In this document: piece after piece, positions 39,112 to 50,359 of the stretch
How positions within the stretch are numbered: position 1 is the first letter of the stretch
How the letters are laid out: every line of letters starts with the position of its first letter
Origin: Lasiosphaeria ovina
Lineage: Eukaryota > Ascomycota > Sordariomycetes > Sordariales > Lasiosphaeriaceae
Reading direction: 5' to 3'
DNA length: 64,000 nt
Assembly (NCBI GenBank): GCA_033439765.1
Contig: JAULSN010000003.1
Location: forward strand, 992,001 to 1,056,000
Notes under the pieces: model-generated
Seen by the model: the letters and a program-made list of their open reading frames with translations, nothing else
Databases searched by the model: none
What the model was told of the DNA's origin: nothing
Translations under genes and position numbers: made by a program

Positions 39112-40723
39112 ATGAAGGGGCTTGTCGAAGGTCTGCGCGCCACCGGGCCCGCCATCAGCAACATTCTCGCATCATCAGGCACAGCCGGTGCTGCAGTCGG
39201 CGTCCTCCACCACGGCGAGGTTGTCCATATGGCCGGTTACGGCTTTAAGGACGTCGGCCACCAGCTGCCAATGGACCAGAACTCGATCGACTCTCTCTTC
39301 TCCCTGACTAAATTCATGACGGCCGCCGCCCTGGGCTTCTTACTGGATGCTAACGGCGCATCGTGGGATAGTACGCTCGTGTCTTTGGTTCCCAGCTTCC
39401 GCCACCACAACGCAACAGTGCAGCAGGAAACAACGCTCCGCGATCTCTTGTCGCACCGGGTCGGCTTAGCTCAGTACAGCGCGCTATTCATGCAGGACTT
39501 TGGCCGCCTCTATCTTGACAAGAGCGAGATCCTCACTACGGCCTCGGCGCTCCCCCTCACCGCCGGATTCCGCGAGAAGTTCCAATACAATAATTGGAAT
39601 TACGCTCTGGCGGCCCTCGCCACCCAGCCGCTCGCCAACCTCTCTCGGCGAGTATCTAATGAAGCACTTCTTTGAACCCCTCGGCATGACGCGCACATCT
39701 GTAATCCGGGGTCCGGGAGGTGGTGACGCCTCCGAAGGCTACATGGCCTTGGCCGATAGCACACCGGCGCGCACCGAAAGGCCATTCGTCGGTGATGACC
39801 AGATCATGTTTGGTGCCATGGGGGTCAATAGCTGCGTCAAGGACTTGCTCGCTTTCTATTCGGAAGCATTGCGAGCTGGTGCGGATCAGCTAGCTCGCGG
39901 CGCCACGTCTACCGAAGGTTCGCCATTCAGACATGTCCCGACTCTCTGGAGCAGCCAGGTTCCGCTTCCCGAGTCTTCTCTCCTAGAGCGCTCCTACGCC
40001 CTCGGCTTATTCCGCCTACAGCTCCCGCAGCCCATGACGTCCTCGACAATGAACAGTGGGCGGCTTCCCAACCCCCCGGTTGTTGCGAGAGGCTCCCCGC
40101 CACAGTTGGCGCTATACCACGGAGGGAACTCAGCGGCTTCGCAGAACTGGGCTATCTTACTCCCAGAGACGCAAAGTGCCATTGTGGTGCTGACGAATAC
40201 CATGGCCAACTGCGATGCCGCGAACCTGATCGGATCCATGCTGCTTGAGACGTTGTTGGATAGCCCGCAAAAGAACGATTACGAAGAGCTCTCCAGGATC
40301 GCATCCAACGCGGGCATTGAGCAGTGGCGCACCCTCCACGCATCCCTAGAAAAGAAGCGGATTATCGGTACCCACCCCAAGCCCCTCGCGTCATATACCG
40401 GCAAGTACTGGAACCACGTAGGAAATTTCTACTTTGAAGTTTTCCTGGATGAGTGTGGTAGCGTCGCTTTTGCCTTTCAAGGCGACCGAACGACCTCGCA
40501 CTCACTCCGTCACTACAACAATGACGTCTTCGCGTGGACACTGACGCAGGACGAGAACGTCGCGACTGGGCGTTTCCCTTACACATCTGAGGGACCGTGG
40601 CTCCTGAAGTTTGAGGCCAAGGGCGAAACTATAGAGGGTCTGCGGTGGAACCAGAACGGTATCAGGGACGGCGAATATTTCCACAAGGGCGAGTACTGCA
40701 ACAGCTTCTCGACCGCAAACTGA
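39112..40723 (+). pseudogene. Beta-lactamase-like serine hydrolase, frameshifted
   Basis: The first frame (39112-39675) carries the SxxK motif FSLTK (residues 63-67) and YNNWNYALA, the YxN motif. The family reading then continues one frame over from about 39640 (TSLGEYLMKHFFEPLGMTRT) to 40723, with the third motif as LYHGGNS (H-x-G type) and the C-terminal beta-rich domain of this group. The shift falls between YNNWNYALA and SLGEY (about 39605-39645); a one-base indel explains it and no GT-AG intron fits. Class C beta-lactamase/DD-peptidase-like enzymes in fungi act as esterases, amidases or transesterases; the substrate is unknown. All motifs survive, so the lesion is recent or a sequence error. 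A full paralogue lies at 43907-45569. Confidence 0.82.
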
Positions 40724-41056
40724 ACTCCTCCCTCCCCCTCCCCCTCCCCCTCCCCCCCCAGAAAGAAAGGGTGCGAAAAAGCGGCCACATTTGCCTGTTT
40801 TTTTTTTCTCTTCTTAGTTTTGCAGCGTGAGCTAGGTTAGGGTCACCGCTATTACTTTATTACTTGGCTTGAGATTACGTGGAATAGGATAGATTGTCAC
40901 TGCAACTTGCGTTGTTCTGCTGGATGAGCCGATGGACAAGTACATTGTTGCCTCGTAGGTACAAGACCAACCAAATGAGAAATCCCTCTATCGCCCTCGA
41001 TCACGGTAGCTATCTGTTCTCTCAGCAGCCGTGGCGGCGAATGCCTGTCGTTCGCT
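40724..41056. other. Intergenic with CCCCCT repeat
   Basis: (CCCTCC)n-type tract at about 40727-40758 just after the hydrolase stop. Convergent 3' ends; no gene seen. Confidence 0.5.
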
Positions 41057-42184
41057 CTACTTCCGCTCACCCAAGCTCTCAGGGTAGGTGAACACAAGCG
41101 CGCGCACTTCAATGCTTTCCCTGTTCTTGGGCGACTCCGGTGCGTCCTTCCAGGGGAATGCACCGTGGACACAGTCTTGGGGGGGGGGGGGGAATGCAGC
41201 AGCCGCAATGGTCAGCGTTTCGCAACTAAACTTGCAATCTCTGAGACGGTAGTCACACGGCAAAGGGCAGACATTGGCAAACTCACATCTCGCAGGAGCA
41301 TTGTTGTCAGAGTCAAACGTCTTGAAGACGAGCATATCCTCATTCTCCGGGCGGCTCATGTAGTGCCACTTGATCCCTTCCGTATACATCACATACATGG
41401 TGCAGCCCAAGAATGCACGTCGGATGCGATCGCATTCCACGAGTCGATCTTCGGGCAGGGTCGTCGCGTCGCAGACGGCCAGCGGCCAGTCCTCCACGGC
41501 GCCGTTGATCGGCCGCCACATGTTTATCAGCTGCACGCGGCCGCGAAGGAGGTGGCCCGCTTGCTCCGGCAGGAACTGGAGCACCCGCTGCACCACACTC
41601 TTGGGCGACTGGTCCAGATGGACCTGCGTCGCCGGCCCTAGCGGCGACAGCTTATCGTTGAAGTCGACCGCCTTGCCGTGCAGCGGGTGATCACCAGTCT
41701 GCCTCCGCCGATAATCGTAGATGTAGACTTAGTCGACGCCGTCCATGATCTCTTTGAGCATGGCTTCAAGTTCGGAGAGGAAAACCTTCTCCACCTTGTC
41801 CAAATCGATAAAGTCGCCTGGCTCCATCTTGCTCGCTCGCTTGATGTAGGTGAAGCCGTTCTTGTCTAGGTTGTGGTCGGACTCGCGGCCGCGCACGTCA
41901 TGCACCACTTCAAGTGGGCCGTCGTGGAAGACGAGGTTGTGGCGTCGTTGCTCCGGAGCGTCATCGACGATGTCGAGCAGGATCTGGAAGGGCTTCTCCG
42001 TCTCATAGAGCTTCTGCCACTCGAGATACTGAAACGTATTGGTGGTATTGCGGCAGGAATTCGCATACCCGTTAATATGATTACCAGGTGTTAAGGACTC
42101 AATGTCGATGAGTTCATTGCCTCGACCCTTCCTATCATGGTCTCCATTGAGCGTGACTGTAGCTGGGGTGGTGGCTTCCATCAT
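41057..42184 (-). pseudogene. CmcJ/NvfI (GA4-desaturase-like) oxidoreductase with one premature stop
   Basis: Exons 42184-41287 and 41175-41057 read as 338 residues with one internal stop, TAA at 41729-41731. Family strings occur in order: KLYETEKPFQILLDIVDD, DVRGRESDHNLDKNGFTY, VYIYDYRRRQ just after the stop, QVHLDQSPKSVVQRVL with the H-x-D metal-ligand pattern, RGRVQLINMWRPINGAVEDW and RESIEVRALVFTYP. The 111-bp intron (41176-41286, GTGAGT..CCAAG, CTGAC branch) restores ARYCVHGAFPW, as expected for the family; it ends in a run of C directly before AAG. These enzymes are putative Fe-dependent oxygenases/desaturases in secondary metabolism. The stop sits in GVD-stop-VYIYDYR without length change, so it is a point nonsense. 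ATG 42367 is an alternative, longer start. Confidence 0.85.
41179..41192. repeat. G14 homopolymer at a 3' splice site
   Basis: Fourteen G on the plus strand are a poly-C tract on the coding strand, directly before the AAG acceptor of the CmcJ-like gene. Confidence 0.85.
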
Positions 42185-43906
42185 CGCAAAGGTGTTTGGC
42201 AGACTGCAAGGTGGCGAGAAGTGTTGAGCATGTCCTGCAATGGCCGACGGAGGCCCCTGCAAACTCGCCCGTCTACCCTCGCCGGGGGTGGGAGATTCAA
42301 TCCCAACCCGCCAGTCTATCCGGCCAGCCATCCCTCTCCTTCTCGTCTGGCTGGCGCCGACTTCCATGTTTAGCTACACCCCCCCCGCCCCCCCATATTC
42401 GTCCCACCACAAGGCATGCGAGATGGTCGCCCTGCCACCTATGAAAAAGAAGGGAGGTCACTGGAGGGGACGGCTTATTGGTGACACGTATGACTGAGTG
42501 GGTGTGGGCATGAATAATTTGGTGCGGTGGTGTATGTGCCGTGTGATCAACAATGTGTAACTTCGCCGCGGCATGCAACGGGGTTGAAGGGGGGGCTCTC
42601 CCGATGGGCGATAATCCAGATGGATTGGGTTTCGGAGCGGTTGACACATAAAAAGCCATGGACCCTGGCGGAGAGAACGGAGAAAACTCACAGTTTGATC
42701 TTTTTTTCCCCAAATAACCAATTTACTTCCGACAGCAAGCCTTGTCTTCTCCTAAGCTCTGACAAAAAAACTAGCGACAGACGACCCCGCCGCCCTACTT
42801 GCTAACATGCCGCCGCACGCGCAGCCGAAGGCCACGACAGAGGGCGCCGAGAATGCGACGGGCTGGGCTGATGCCCTCCTTGCAAGCAACGACCACCGCG
42901 ATCAGCCGTGGCAAAGAGCCTTCCCGACGGGGACGGTGAGAATATCATGGAGTACAGAGGCACCGACGTCGCTACCTACGACAACAAGATGTTGCAGGAG
43001 AACGGAGGTGGCTAGGGGAGAATTTACCCTCTAACTTGGTTCCACCGCACCCGCTACTGTCGAGAGGTACGATACAACCGAAGAATCACGCACAACTACT
43101 GACGAGGCTCGGTCATGCAACAGGTCTGCCGCAAAAGAGCAAGAGCAACTCGGTCACTCGAAAAGGCTTGCCGACCAGCGCGAGCGGGGCAGCGGGTTGG
43201 TGAACTGGGGGTGTGCCTCGTGGGGGCCCTGCATTGGGTAGGGCCGAATGAAGAGTTTCTGGTCTCCCGTTCAAAGTTTCAAGGACGATGATGAGAAGGA
43301 CGCCTGTCATTCGAGTTTGTGCGATCTTTCGGTCCCGGGTCCGAGTCTTTTTGCCGTGTCTTGATTTGTTGCTGCTCTCCCGATGTGTTCTCGTCAATGC
43401 CAAGCAATACCACTCTTTGTCACCGACGAGATAGAGAACCTGGAGCGGGGTTGTGCTGTTCTTGCTTCAATCACCACGTTTGCGAAGCGTTTTGCGTCGA
43501 ACGTGGACGAACACGTAACGGCCGATTCCTGGACCACACGGAACCGGGGCTAACGTTTTTGCGTGCCTCTTCCACGTGTCGCACAGTGCGCCTGCCTGAG
43601 CGTCATTGCAGCCCGTGTTCCGAGCCGTTCATGTTCATGCCCAGCCATTCAAGTTCCCAAAATCAACGGTTCACCCGCTTCGGCCGCATGGTTTTAAAGT
43701 CGCAGAATATGTGTTCGGCTATATTTTTCTCCTCCCTCCAGATTTCGAAGTCCATCATTCAAACACTTGGCTGGGGGTCGAAGCCCAGCGCGCTGCCTCT
43801 GTTCCAGGACGGCAAAATGTTTGTGAAATGTCCATCTCAGTCGCGTGATAAGATGGGCAGAAGGCATTGAGCTGACAAGCTTTCTTATCTCGTCCGCATA
43901 TTCCAG
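42185..43906. other. Intergenic, 1.7 kb
   Basis: Several short frames (42807-43034, 43319-43870) lack family resemblance. A CTGAC at 43872-43876 followed by a TTCCAG acceptor at 43901-43906 suggests an intron just before the second hydrolase, but the upstream exon could not be identified. Confidence 0.4.
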
Positions 43907-45569
43907 GGAGCCCAGTCTACTAGACCAGTTACGGGCGCTTGACGGGACGATTGAATCCATTTGCTCGGCCACAGGCTCGCCAGGTCTCTCCGTTGGGGTC
44001 GCACAAGCCGGGTCCATCGTCCATACCGTCCACTACGGCTACCGTGATGTTGAGAAGAGGCTTTCACCCGATTCGGACACCGTCTACGGCGTAGCGTCGC
44101 TGACGAAATCCTTCGTCGCGAGCGCCATGGGCATCTTGGTGGACGAGGGAAAAGTCTCATGGACGACACCCGTCAGAAGCATCCTTCCCGGCCTTGACAG
44201 CCGAGATGCGCTCGTGACTGAGCAGCTATCGGTTGCGGACCTCCTCATCCATAACTCTGGTCTTGCATTTTCCAATAACTGGTGGTATGGCGCCGACGGG
44301 GAGCTGCTCCTTCAAAAAGATCAGACGATACCCGCGTTCAACGCGCTCGAGCAAGGAGCAAAATTCCGCACGAAATACAGCTACAGCAACTGGCCCTACT
44401 GCGTCGCGGGAGAAGTCATTGAAAAGCTGTCTGGCGAGACCCTCGGCGCGTTTATCCAAAGACGCGTGTTGCAACCGCTGAGGCTTGCACGCACCGCGGC
44501 CACACATGACAACTCGGACCCAAATCTCGCCCAGCCCTACGCCGTGCTCGATGACAAGTCTCCCTTCCGCCTGCCGTTTCCAAAAACCGGAGACGCGAAC
44601 ATCATGGCCCCAGCGCAGGCCGTGCGCAGCTCCGTTAAAGACATGCTCGCCTACGGATCAGCGCTCCTGGCAGCGCAGAAGGCCGAGCTCGCCGGGCAGA
44701 AACCCCCGCCGGGAAATCCGCTACGGGGCACTGCCAAGCAGCTCTCGGGCCACATCAGCAAGGGCTCAAACTCGCCATTGAGGGAGAATTCGTACGGATT
44801 CGGCATGGATCGCGTCCAGCTGCCGCAGTCCATCGCCGGCGTCGGCTGCAACAGCATGTTTGTCCGTGAGATGCCCCGGCTTGTGCCCCGGCCAGGGGTG
44901 CCTGGGGGAGGCCTCTTGTTGGTGCACACCGGCAGCCTGGCTGGTTATACGAGCATGCTCGGTCTGCTTCCCGAATACAACGAAACAGTCATCTTTGTCG
45001 TAACCAACGCCGTGGGGCTGGGCGATGCGTCGGGGTGGGTGCTGCAGCTCTTGGTCGACACCATCATTGGGAGCGAAAGCAAAACCGATTACGTCGCGCT
45101 CGCCACCGAAGCGGCGACGAACCATGCGCGCCGTGAGGTCGACAACGCAAAAGCCCTCGACGAAGCCCGCACGCCGGGCACACAGCCGCGGCCGTCACTC
45201 GACGAGTACGTTGGCGATTACGTCGGGCTCGGCGGTCTTTTCAAGCTCCAGGTCCGCAGGCGGCGCGATGTCAGGGGCGAGCTGGAAGTGCTTTTCCAGG
45301 GCTTGGAGTCCCAGGCGTGGCCGCTTACGCACTACGAGCACGACACATTTAGCTGGCTCCAACCCTTCAACGAGCAAGCCCGGCGTGCTAGGTTTAATCT
45401 TGCCGGCCCGGACATATTCAAGCTGAAGTTTATGGCCGGCGAGGGGAACCAAGGTGGACCGACCGGCGCAATCGACAGGGTCTGCTGGATGCAAGAGCCC
45501 GGCCTCGCGGAGGAGAAGCAATGCCTTTTCCGGACTACAACAGGAATAACGTCGCAGTTACGACTTTAG
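43907..45569 (+). CDS. Beta-lactamase-like serine hydrolase (5' end unresolved)
   Basis: An open frame of about 550 residues with the three motifs of the class C beta-lactamase/penicillin-binding-protein-like fold: ASLTKSF (SxxK), YSYSNWPY (YxN) and LVHTGSLAGY (H-x-G). RDVEKRLSPDSDTVYGVASL precedes the nucleophile and IQRRVLQPLRLARTAAT follows the YxN motif, as in fungal esterase members. The C-terminal part (LDEYVGDYVGLGGLFKLQV) is the usual extra beta domain. The frame extends upstream only to a GTG, with no ATG in good position, so exon 1 probably ends upstream and splices at 43906. It shares layout with the frameshifted gene at 39112 and lies on the other side of the CmcJ-like gene. No signal peptide can be judged without exon 1. 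Confidence 0.82.
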
Positions 45570-45838
45570 TGCGCAACGGATGAATAAGAGATTGGAGATT
45601 ATCGGTTTTCCTTACCTAAATTCTCCTATATGGTCGATTCAGAAAAGCTTTGTCCTTTTCCCCCCCTCTTTTTAGCAGTTTCTCGTCGCTCCAGCCTTTG
45701 TCCCTAGAGCGGTTCCTATTAGCCGGCGAACTAAGGAAGATGGCCAATGTCTAGAAGGCTAGAATAGGATGCTGTATGGAATGTCGGTTTGGTAGTAGTA
45801 TGGACATAGTTACTTGTTAAGTGAAATGATTATGGTAA

Positions 45839-45869
45839 TGTGTGTGTGTGTGTGTGTACGTGTGTGTGT
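45839..45869. repeat. (GT)n microsatellite
   Basis: TG dinucleotides interrupted once by AC. Confidence 0.9.
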
Positions 45870-46769
45870 AGTTCGATAATCAACAGCCCACAGGCGAGTA
45901 ATAGTTCTATACTGCTGTGTTCATCTTCTTTTTCCATTATCCTCAGTTTTCTAAGCAATAACAACCTTATACCCTAGGATGACAGCCTAGAGCCAAAGTA
46001 GCGCGCCCCCCCCGGACCCCTGACGCGTATAGAGACTCACCTGTCGGCACTCAAGCATTTCCCGCCCAAATGCTAGCACCTTGTCTTCCATAGCCTATTC
46101 CGAGAGTGCTGTCTAGATATATGGGCCTGACTCCCGAGTCGACTTAACTCCAGAATAGTAATCTTGTAAGAAATAAAGAAAAAGCGAGGTTGAAAAATAC
46201 CGAATTTCCGTTATAAGCCGTTAAGACCGTCATATCCCGCCCCTAAGATGGAGGCTAAGAATTGGGCTCGGTGGCTAACGTTTTCACTCTCCGTTTCGAG
46301 ATTCTGGGTTATAGTAGTCATACCTGCCTACCGTACGACCGCTCTTCTCCTAGCCATACAGAGGCAGCCCGACTTGTCCTGCAGGTGAAATCGAACGGGG
46401 AGGGGTTCCATCCAAGGCACCATGATCCGCCAGCCTGGCAAAAATATGGTTTTGGACATATGGCGGGGGACTGGAGGAGAAGTCGGTGGTGAGCAATACA
46501 TAGTTACTTTTTGCCTCCCTGAAGCCGTAAGGAACTGCTCGGAATCTGAGATGATTTAAATCCCATATCTACCCGAACCTACGATATCGTTGTAGTGTGT
46601 CTGAAACTACCTTATGACTCATGTATACGTCATTACTTAAATGTGACAACTAGATAAGCCGACGGGAGGCAGCGGCCGCTTTGCTGTCGACGACAAAAAC
46701 TTCCGAGTTCTTCTAGCTGAGGTGTAACATGAAGTAGCGGTAGGTGGGCTTAAGCTTGTGATCGGAATG

Positions 46770-47022
46770 GCAGCATCTACCAGCGGCATCATCTATTAGC
46801 GGTATCATCATCCCATCTATCGGCAGCACCATCTATCCGGGGTACCATCCACTAGCGTCATCATCCATCAGCGGCATCATCCATAGGCGGTATCATCCAT
46901 GAGCGGCCTCATCCATACATTGGGCATCATCCATGAGCGGCATCTTCCATTGGCGGTCCAGGCTATCATCCATCAACGCTATCATCTATCGGCGGCATCA
47001 CCCACCAGTGCATCACCCATCA
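46770..47022. repeat. Degenerate minisatellite, unit about CATCATCCATNAGCGG
   Basis: About a dozen imperfect units of 16-19 bases in tandem, with point changes and small insertions. Confidence 0.8.
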
Positions 47023-47627
47023 TGGGAAGCGGTATTTCTCTCGGATCAATCGACCCGGCTATCGGCGATCCGAGCTTCACAAACAGGCGGTCTACCGGGA
47101 GTCAAGATCTAGTCATAGATCTTTGGCGTCGAGGATCCATCTCAGCACACCTCTCCCAGGATCAAAAGGGCTATCAGCGGCCGGTCTCGTCTACGCAAAT
47201 CACCACTCGAGCCCCAATTCTCCAACTTCCAAGTTTTCGAACTTCCAAGTCTTCGACGTTCCTCTCCTAGAATCTACATGACTATCGACAGCCGGTCCGG
47301 ATTCCACCTCTACGGGCTGGCGTGGCAGCAACATGCTGGGACTTGGATGTTGTCCGTCTTCTCTTCTAACCGGGTCGACTGATAACTGGTGGAGCGCCAT
47401 GTCTTGTTCCCGGCACCGTTCCCGGCCAGGAACCGCCAACTAACTCCTGCTTGTGCATGTGCCATGATAGCTAGCTTTGCCAGCCAGCAGTTTCCGCCAG
47501 GGTCGGAACGGGCGGCGTGAGAAATGGAAGGCAGCTCGCCGTCCTCTCCACGGCTGGGAAGGAAGGACAAGAGGAGAGAATCAACAGCTAAATCGTGTTC
47601 AAGGACGGGATTTTCCTCGGTAGGAAA

Positions 47628-48656
47628 TTAAGGCCCGGCGGCTTCGGCGGCGGGATATTGAGATCCACGGGGACGATATTGACTGCCAAGTGCAGGACCA
47701 CGTTGACGGCGGGGAGTAGGCCGAGGAGTGCTAGGGTCACTCATCATGTAGTCGCTCTGTAAAGAAGTAGTTGACTGCGAGGCTGACTGGCTTGATCGAA
47801 GGTCAGAATAACAGGCTGGACATTGACCTCGGCCCTGGAACTCAGCCTCGGGGAAATACTGCCAACAACGAGGGCACATCTGGCGGTTATGTTCGACGAA
47901 TGGATCACCGCCTACAAGAGGTAGGCGGGCGAGAAGCTCCTGCGAAGGCGGCGTAGCGGAGGTGACCTGTCCCTGGCGGCGTTCAGAGCGGTGGCGGCGC
48001 TGTATATTAAGCCGATCGTCATGAGGTGCCTGTTGCTCAGGGGTATACCCTTCAACCTGACCTCGGCGGTGGAATATCGAGGTAAGGCGTTGAAATCCAC
48101 TACGAGGTTGAGGATTGCCGAGGGCAGGCGCGGGTGACTGCCCACGAGGAAGGATTGGCGTCAAGGCACGACCACGACCACTAAAACGAAGACTTCCAAA
48201 GCCTAGGGAGGCTCGAGCACGAAGACCAGGCGGCTGCTGGGCCGGCTGCGGCGGCGGCGAACCAGAAGGGCGGCGAATAGGACCGTAAGCTGTTGAGGCG
48301 GCTCGAGAAGCACGGCCTTCCGGCGAGGACAGTACGTCGGGAGCACGCTTTGAAGAGGGCATGAGCGGTAGGCCCAAGAGAAGCTCACGAATCGTAGAGC
48401 GGTCGCCACTGGTGCTCAAACCACGGCAAGTACCGCAATTGACCGCCAATCCAGGACGCTTTGCACCTGAGGCCCGTATAAAGTGCTGGTTATGCTTGAC
48501 CAGGCTACAACCACGGCATCTCTTGTATTCGGGAGGAATCTGGTCGTTCGGGGTCTCTTTAGGTAGGATCGGGCGGTCGGGAGGCTCGCCACCGCCGCCT
48601 GGATTTGGCGGATCGAGTGGTGGGGGCTGCGGTTGAGGGGCCCCGACCGTAGCCAT
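47628..48656 (-). CDS. Hypothetical protein with two CxxC pairs, 342 aa
   Basis: An intronless frame from ATG 48656. The N-terminus is proline/glycine-rich (PPPLDPPNPGGGGEPPDRP). A first Cys set reads KRCRGCSLVKHNQHF then NCGTCRG, and a second reads QMCPRCWQYFPEAEF then QCPACYSD, each with two CxxC pairs that could hold zinc. Between and after them lie long Arg/Ser/Pro/Gln-rich, probably disordered stretches. The sequence just upstream (48680-48800) is AT-rich. I do not recognise the family. The layout (two small zinc ribbons in a disordered protein) would suit a nucleic-acid or protein-binding factor, but could also be part of a mobile element; no terminal repeats were found. Confidence 0.6.
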   Translation of the reverse strand: MATVGAPQPQPPPLDPPNPGGGGEPPDRPILPKETPNDQIPPEYKRCRGCSLVKHNQHFIRASGAKRPGLAVNCGTCRGLSTSGDRSTIRELLLGLPLMPSSKRAPDVLSSPEGRASRAASTAYGPIRRPSGSPPPQPAQQPPGLRARASLGFGSLRFSGRGRALTPILPRGQSPAPALGNPQPRSGFQRLTSIFHRRGQVEGYTPEQQAPHDDRLNIQRRHRSERRQGQVTSATPPSQELLARLPLVGGDPFVEHNRQMCPRCWQYFPEAEFQGRGQCPACYSDLRSSQSASQSTTSLQSDYMMSDPSTPRPTPRRQRGPALGSQYRPRGSQYPAAEAAGP

Positions 48657-49362
48657 CGCGGCGGCTCAAAAAACACGCGTTCCTAATGATATATTAGCAG
48701 GAATCAATAGTACGATAATTATAAAGCATTCGGCGTACCTATTCATAGCTAGAAAGCGATAAATCGAGCGGGCGATTAATTGAGGTTGTATTACGGGGTA
48801 GAAAGAAGGTGGTTATTTTTGGGGGCAGGAAGTTGAAGGTACCGCACGGACCACCCACGCCATCTAAACTTCGGGACAACGGATTTACAGCTATTCTACA
48901 CCAAAACAAATTCTTGATAATTCGTTGGATTTCTAGAGGGCAAGAGCCTGCGGCGCACTACTGCAGCTTCCAAAGCGGTCGACGGCCTTACGACACGGCA
49001 AAGCGGCATTTGACGGCTTAACACGTCCGAGGATTATCCGATCGACCAGTCCCCGTTGTCCATTTCAGCACGGACGTAAACTGGCCAATCCCGCCCGATG
49101 CGAGAAACTTTCGGCACCCTCACGGTAAAAGAGAAGAGACAGCCTCTCTCCGCACCTCCGGCTCGCAAGCTCGCCTACGGTGCTCCGTTCAGCTGAAGCG
49201 TGGCCCGCTGCTGCATGTTGTCGGCCGCCGGGACGTTGAGCAGGACGTAGCTGAGAAGGGTGCGGGCTCGGACAGCAGCAGCAGCAGCAGCAGTACGCAT
49301 TAGGGCGTGTCTGAGAAGCTAGGACCCCTGGGCCGCCGCAGCCAAGCCGCCGCAGCAGCACG
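48657..49362. other. Intergenic / debris before the MFS pseudogene
   Basis: AT-rich at 48680-48800; a CAG run at about 49275-49295. The 5' half expected for the MFS gene is not recognisable here. Confidence 0.45.
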
Positions 49363-50194
49363 AACCCGTTCTGGCTGCTGCTGTTCCCGGACATTGCGCT
49401 GACGCTGGGGTTCACGGGCACCGTGTACGCGGTCAACTACACCGTCATGTCGACGACCATGCCGTCGGCGTTCACCGCCAAGTACCCGTTCCTCTCCGAG
49501 ACGCTGGTGGGTATTTGTTATTTGTCGACGGGCGTCGGCATGGTGCTCGGCTCGGCCGTGACGGGCAAGCTGCTGGGCCGCGACTACGCGCGGCTCGTCA
49601 CCAAGAGAGAGGGTAGTGGTGCGGCGGTCCCCGTCGAGCACGCCCGCCTGCGCATGAGCCCCGCCCTGCTGCTCGTGTTCATTGCTGCCGTCATCGCCTG
49701 GGGCTGGTGCATCCACGCGCGCGTGTCTATTGCGGCGCCGTTGGTCGTGCAGGTGATCCGTTAGTCGCCCCCTCCTGTTCCTGAACAGTGACAGTGAGAC
49801 TAACTTGTGTGGCGTACAGTCGGCTACACGTCCATCGCGGTGCTCAACTCGACCATGACACGCTCATGATCGACATTGTGCGCGACCAGAGCTCTGGCGT
49901 CATCGCCTGCGTACGTGCCTCCCTCGCTCAACTTGCCACGAACCCGTGCACAAAGATATATTGCTAACTTTTTGAAACAAACAAAAAAAGATCAACCTCG
50001 TCCGCTGCTCCCTAGCAGCACTCCTTGTGTCGCTCATCGACCGGGCCACGCAGCGCCTCGGCCACGGCTGGACCTACACGCTGCTCGGCGGGCTGTGCTG
50101 CCTGCTGCTGCCGTGCATCTACGTCGAGATACGCCGCGGGCCCGTCTGGCGCGCCGCGCGCGTGGCAAGGGGCAAGGCTGCTGGCAGTGAATGA
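49363..50194 (+). pseudogene. MFS transporter, 5'-truncated C-terminal half
   Basis: Reads NPFWLLLFPDIALTLGFTGT, VYAVNYTVMSTTMPSAF, YPFLSETLVGICYLSTGVGM, SAVTGKLLGRDYARL, IAWGWCIHARVSIAAPLVVQ, then after an intron (49760-49819, GTTAGT..TACAG, CTAAC branch) GYTSIAVLNSTMT. A 2-base excess then breaks the frame (LMIDIVRDQSSGVIAC follows in another frame). A second intron (49911-49990, GTACGT..AAAG) leads to INLVRCSLAALLVSLIDRAT, LGHGWTYTLLGGLCCLLLPC and the stop at 50192-50194. This is the second half of a 12-helix DHA1-type drug-efflux transporter; helices 1-6 are absent. Truncation plus frameshift mean it is non-functional. Confidence 0.82.
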
Positions 50195-50359
50195 AATAGA
50201 TGATAACACGAATAATGAAATGTTCAAGACACTTGCATGTGTATATGTGTGTGTGCTCAAGTTTGCGGTAAGACGTTAGATTGCTAGATCGCAGGGAGGA
50301 ACTTGTTTCTCTCACACTTAACCCCGTCCTCCGTTCGCAATGCTGATGCCCAAAAACTC

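Larger units (their letters stand above)
45570..47627. other. Intergenic, 2 kb, with simple repeats
   Basis: Holds a GT microsatellite (45839-45869) and a degenerate minisatellite (about 46770-47022). The plus-strand frame 46899-47270 is a translation of the minisatellite rather than a supported gene. Confidence 0.55.

Noticed and set aside
42807..43870. Short frames before the second hydrolase as its exon 1
   Set aside because: No donor site in the right phase with an ATG and matching N-terminus could be found.
46899..47270. Plus-strand 123-residue frame
   Set aside because: Mostly a translation of the degenerate minisatellite.
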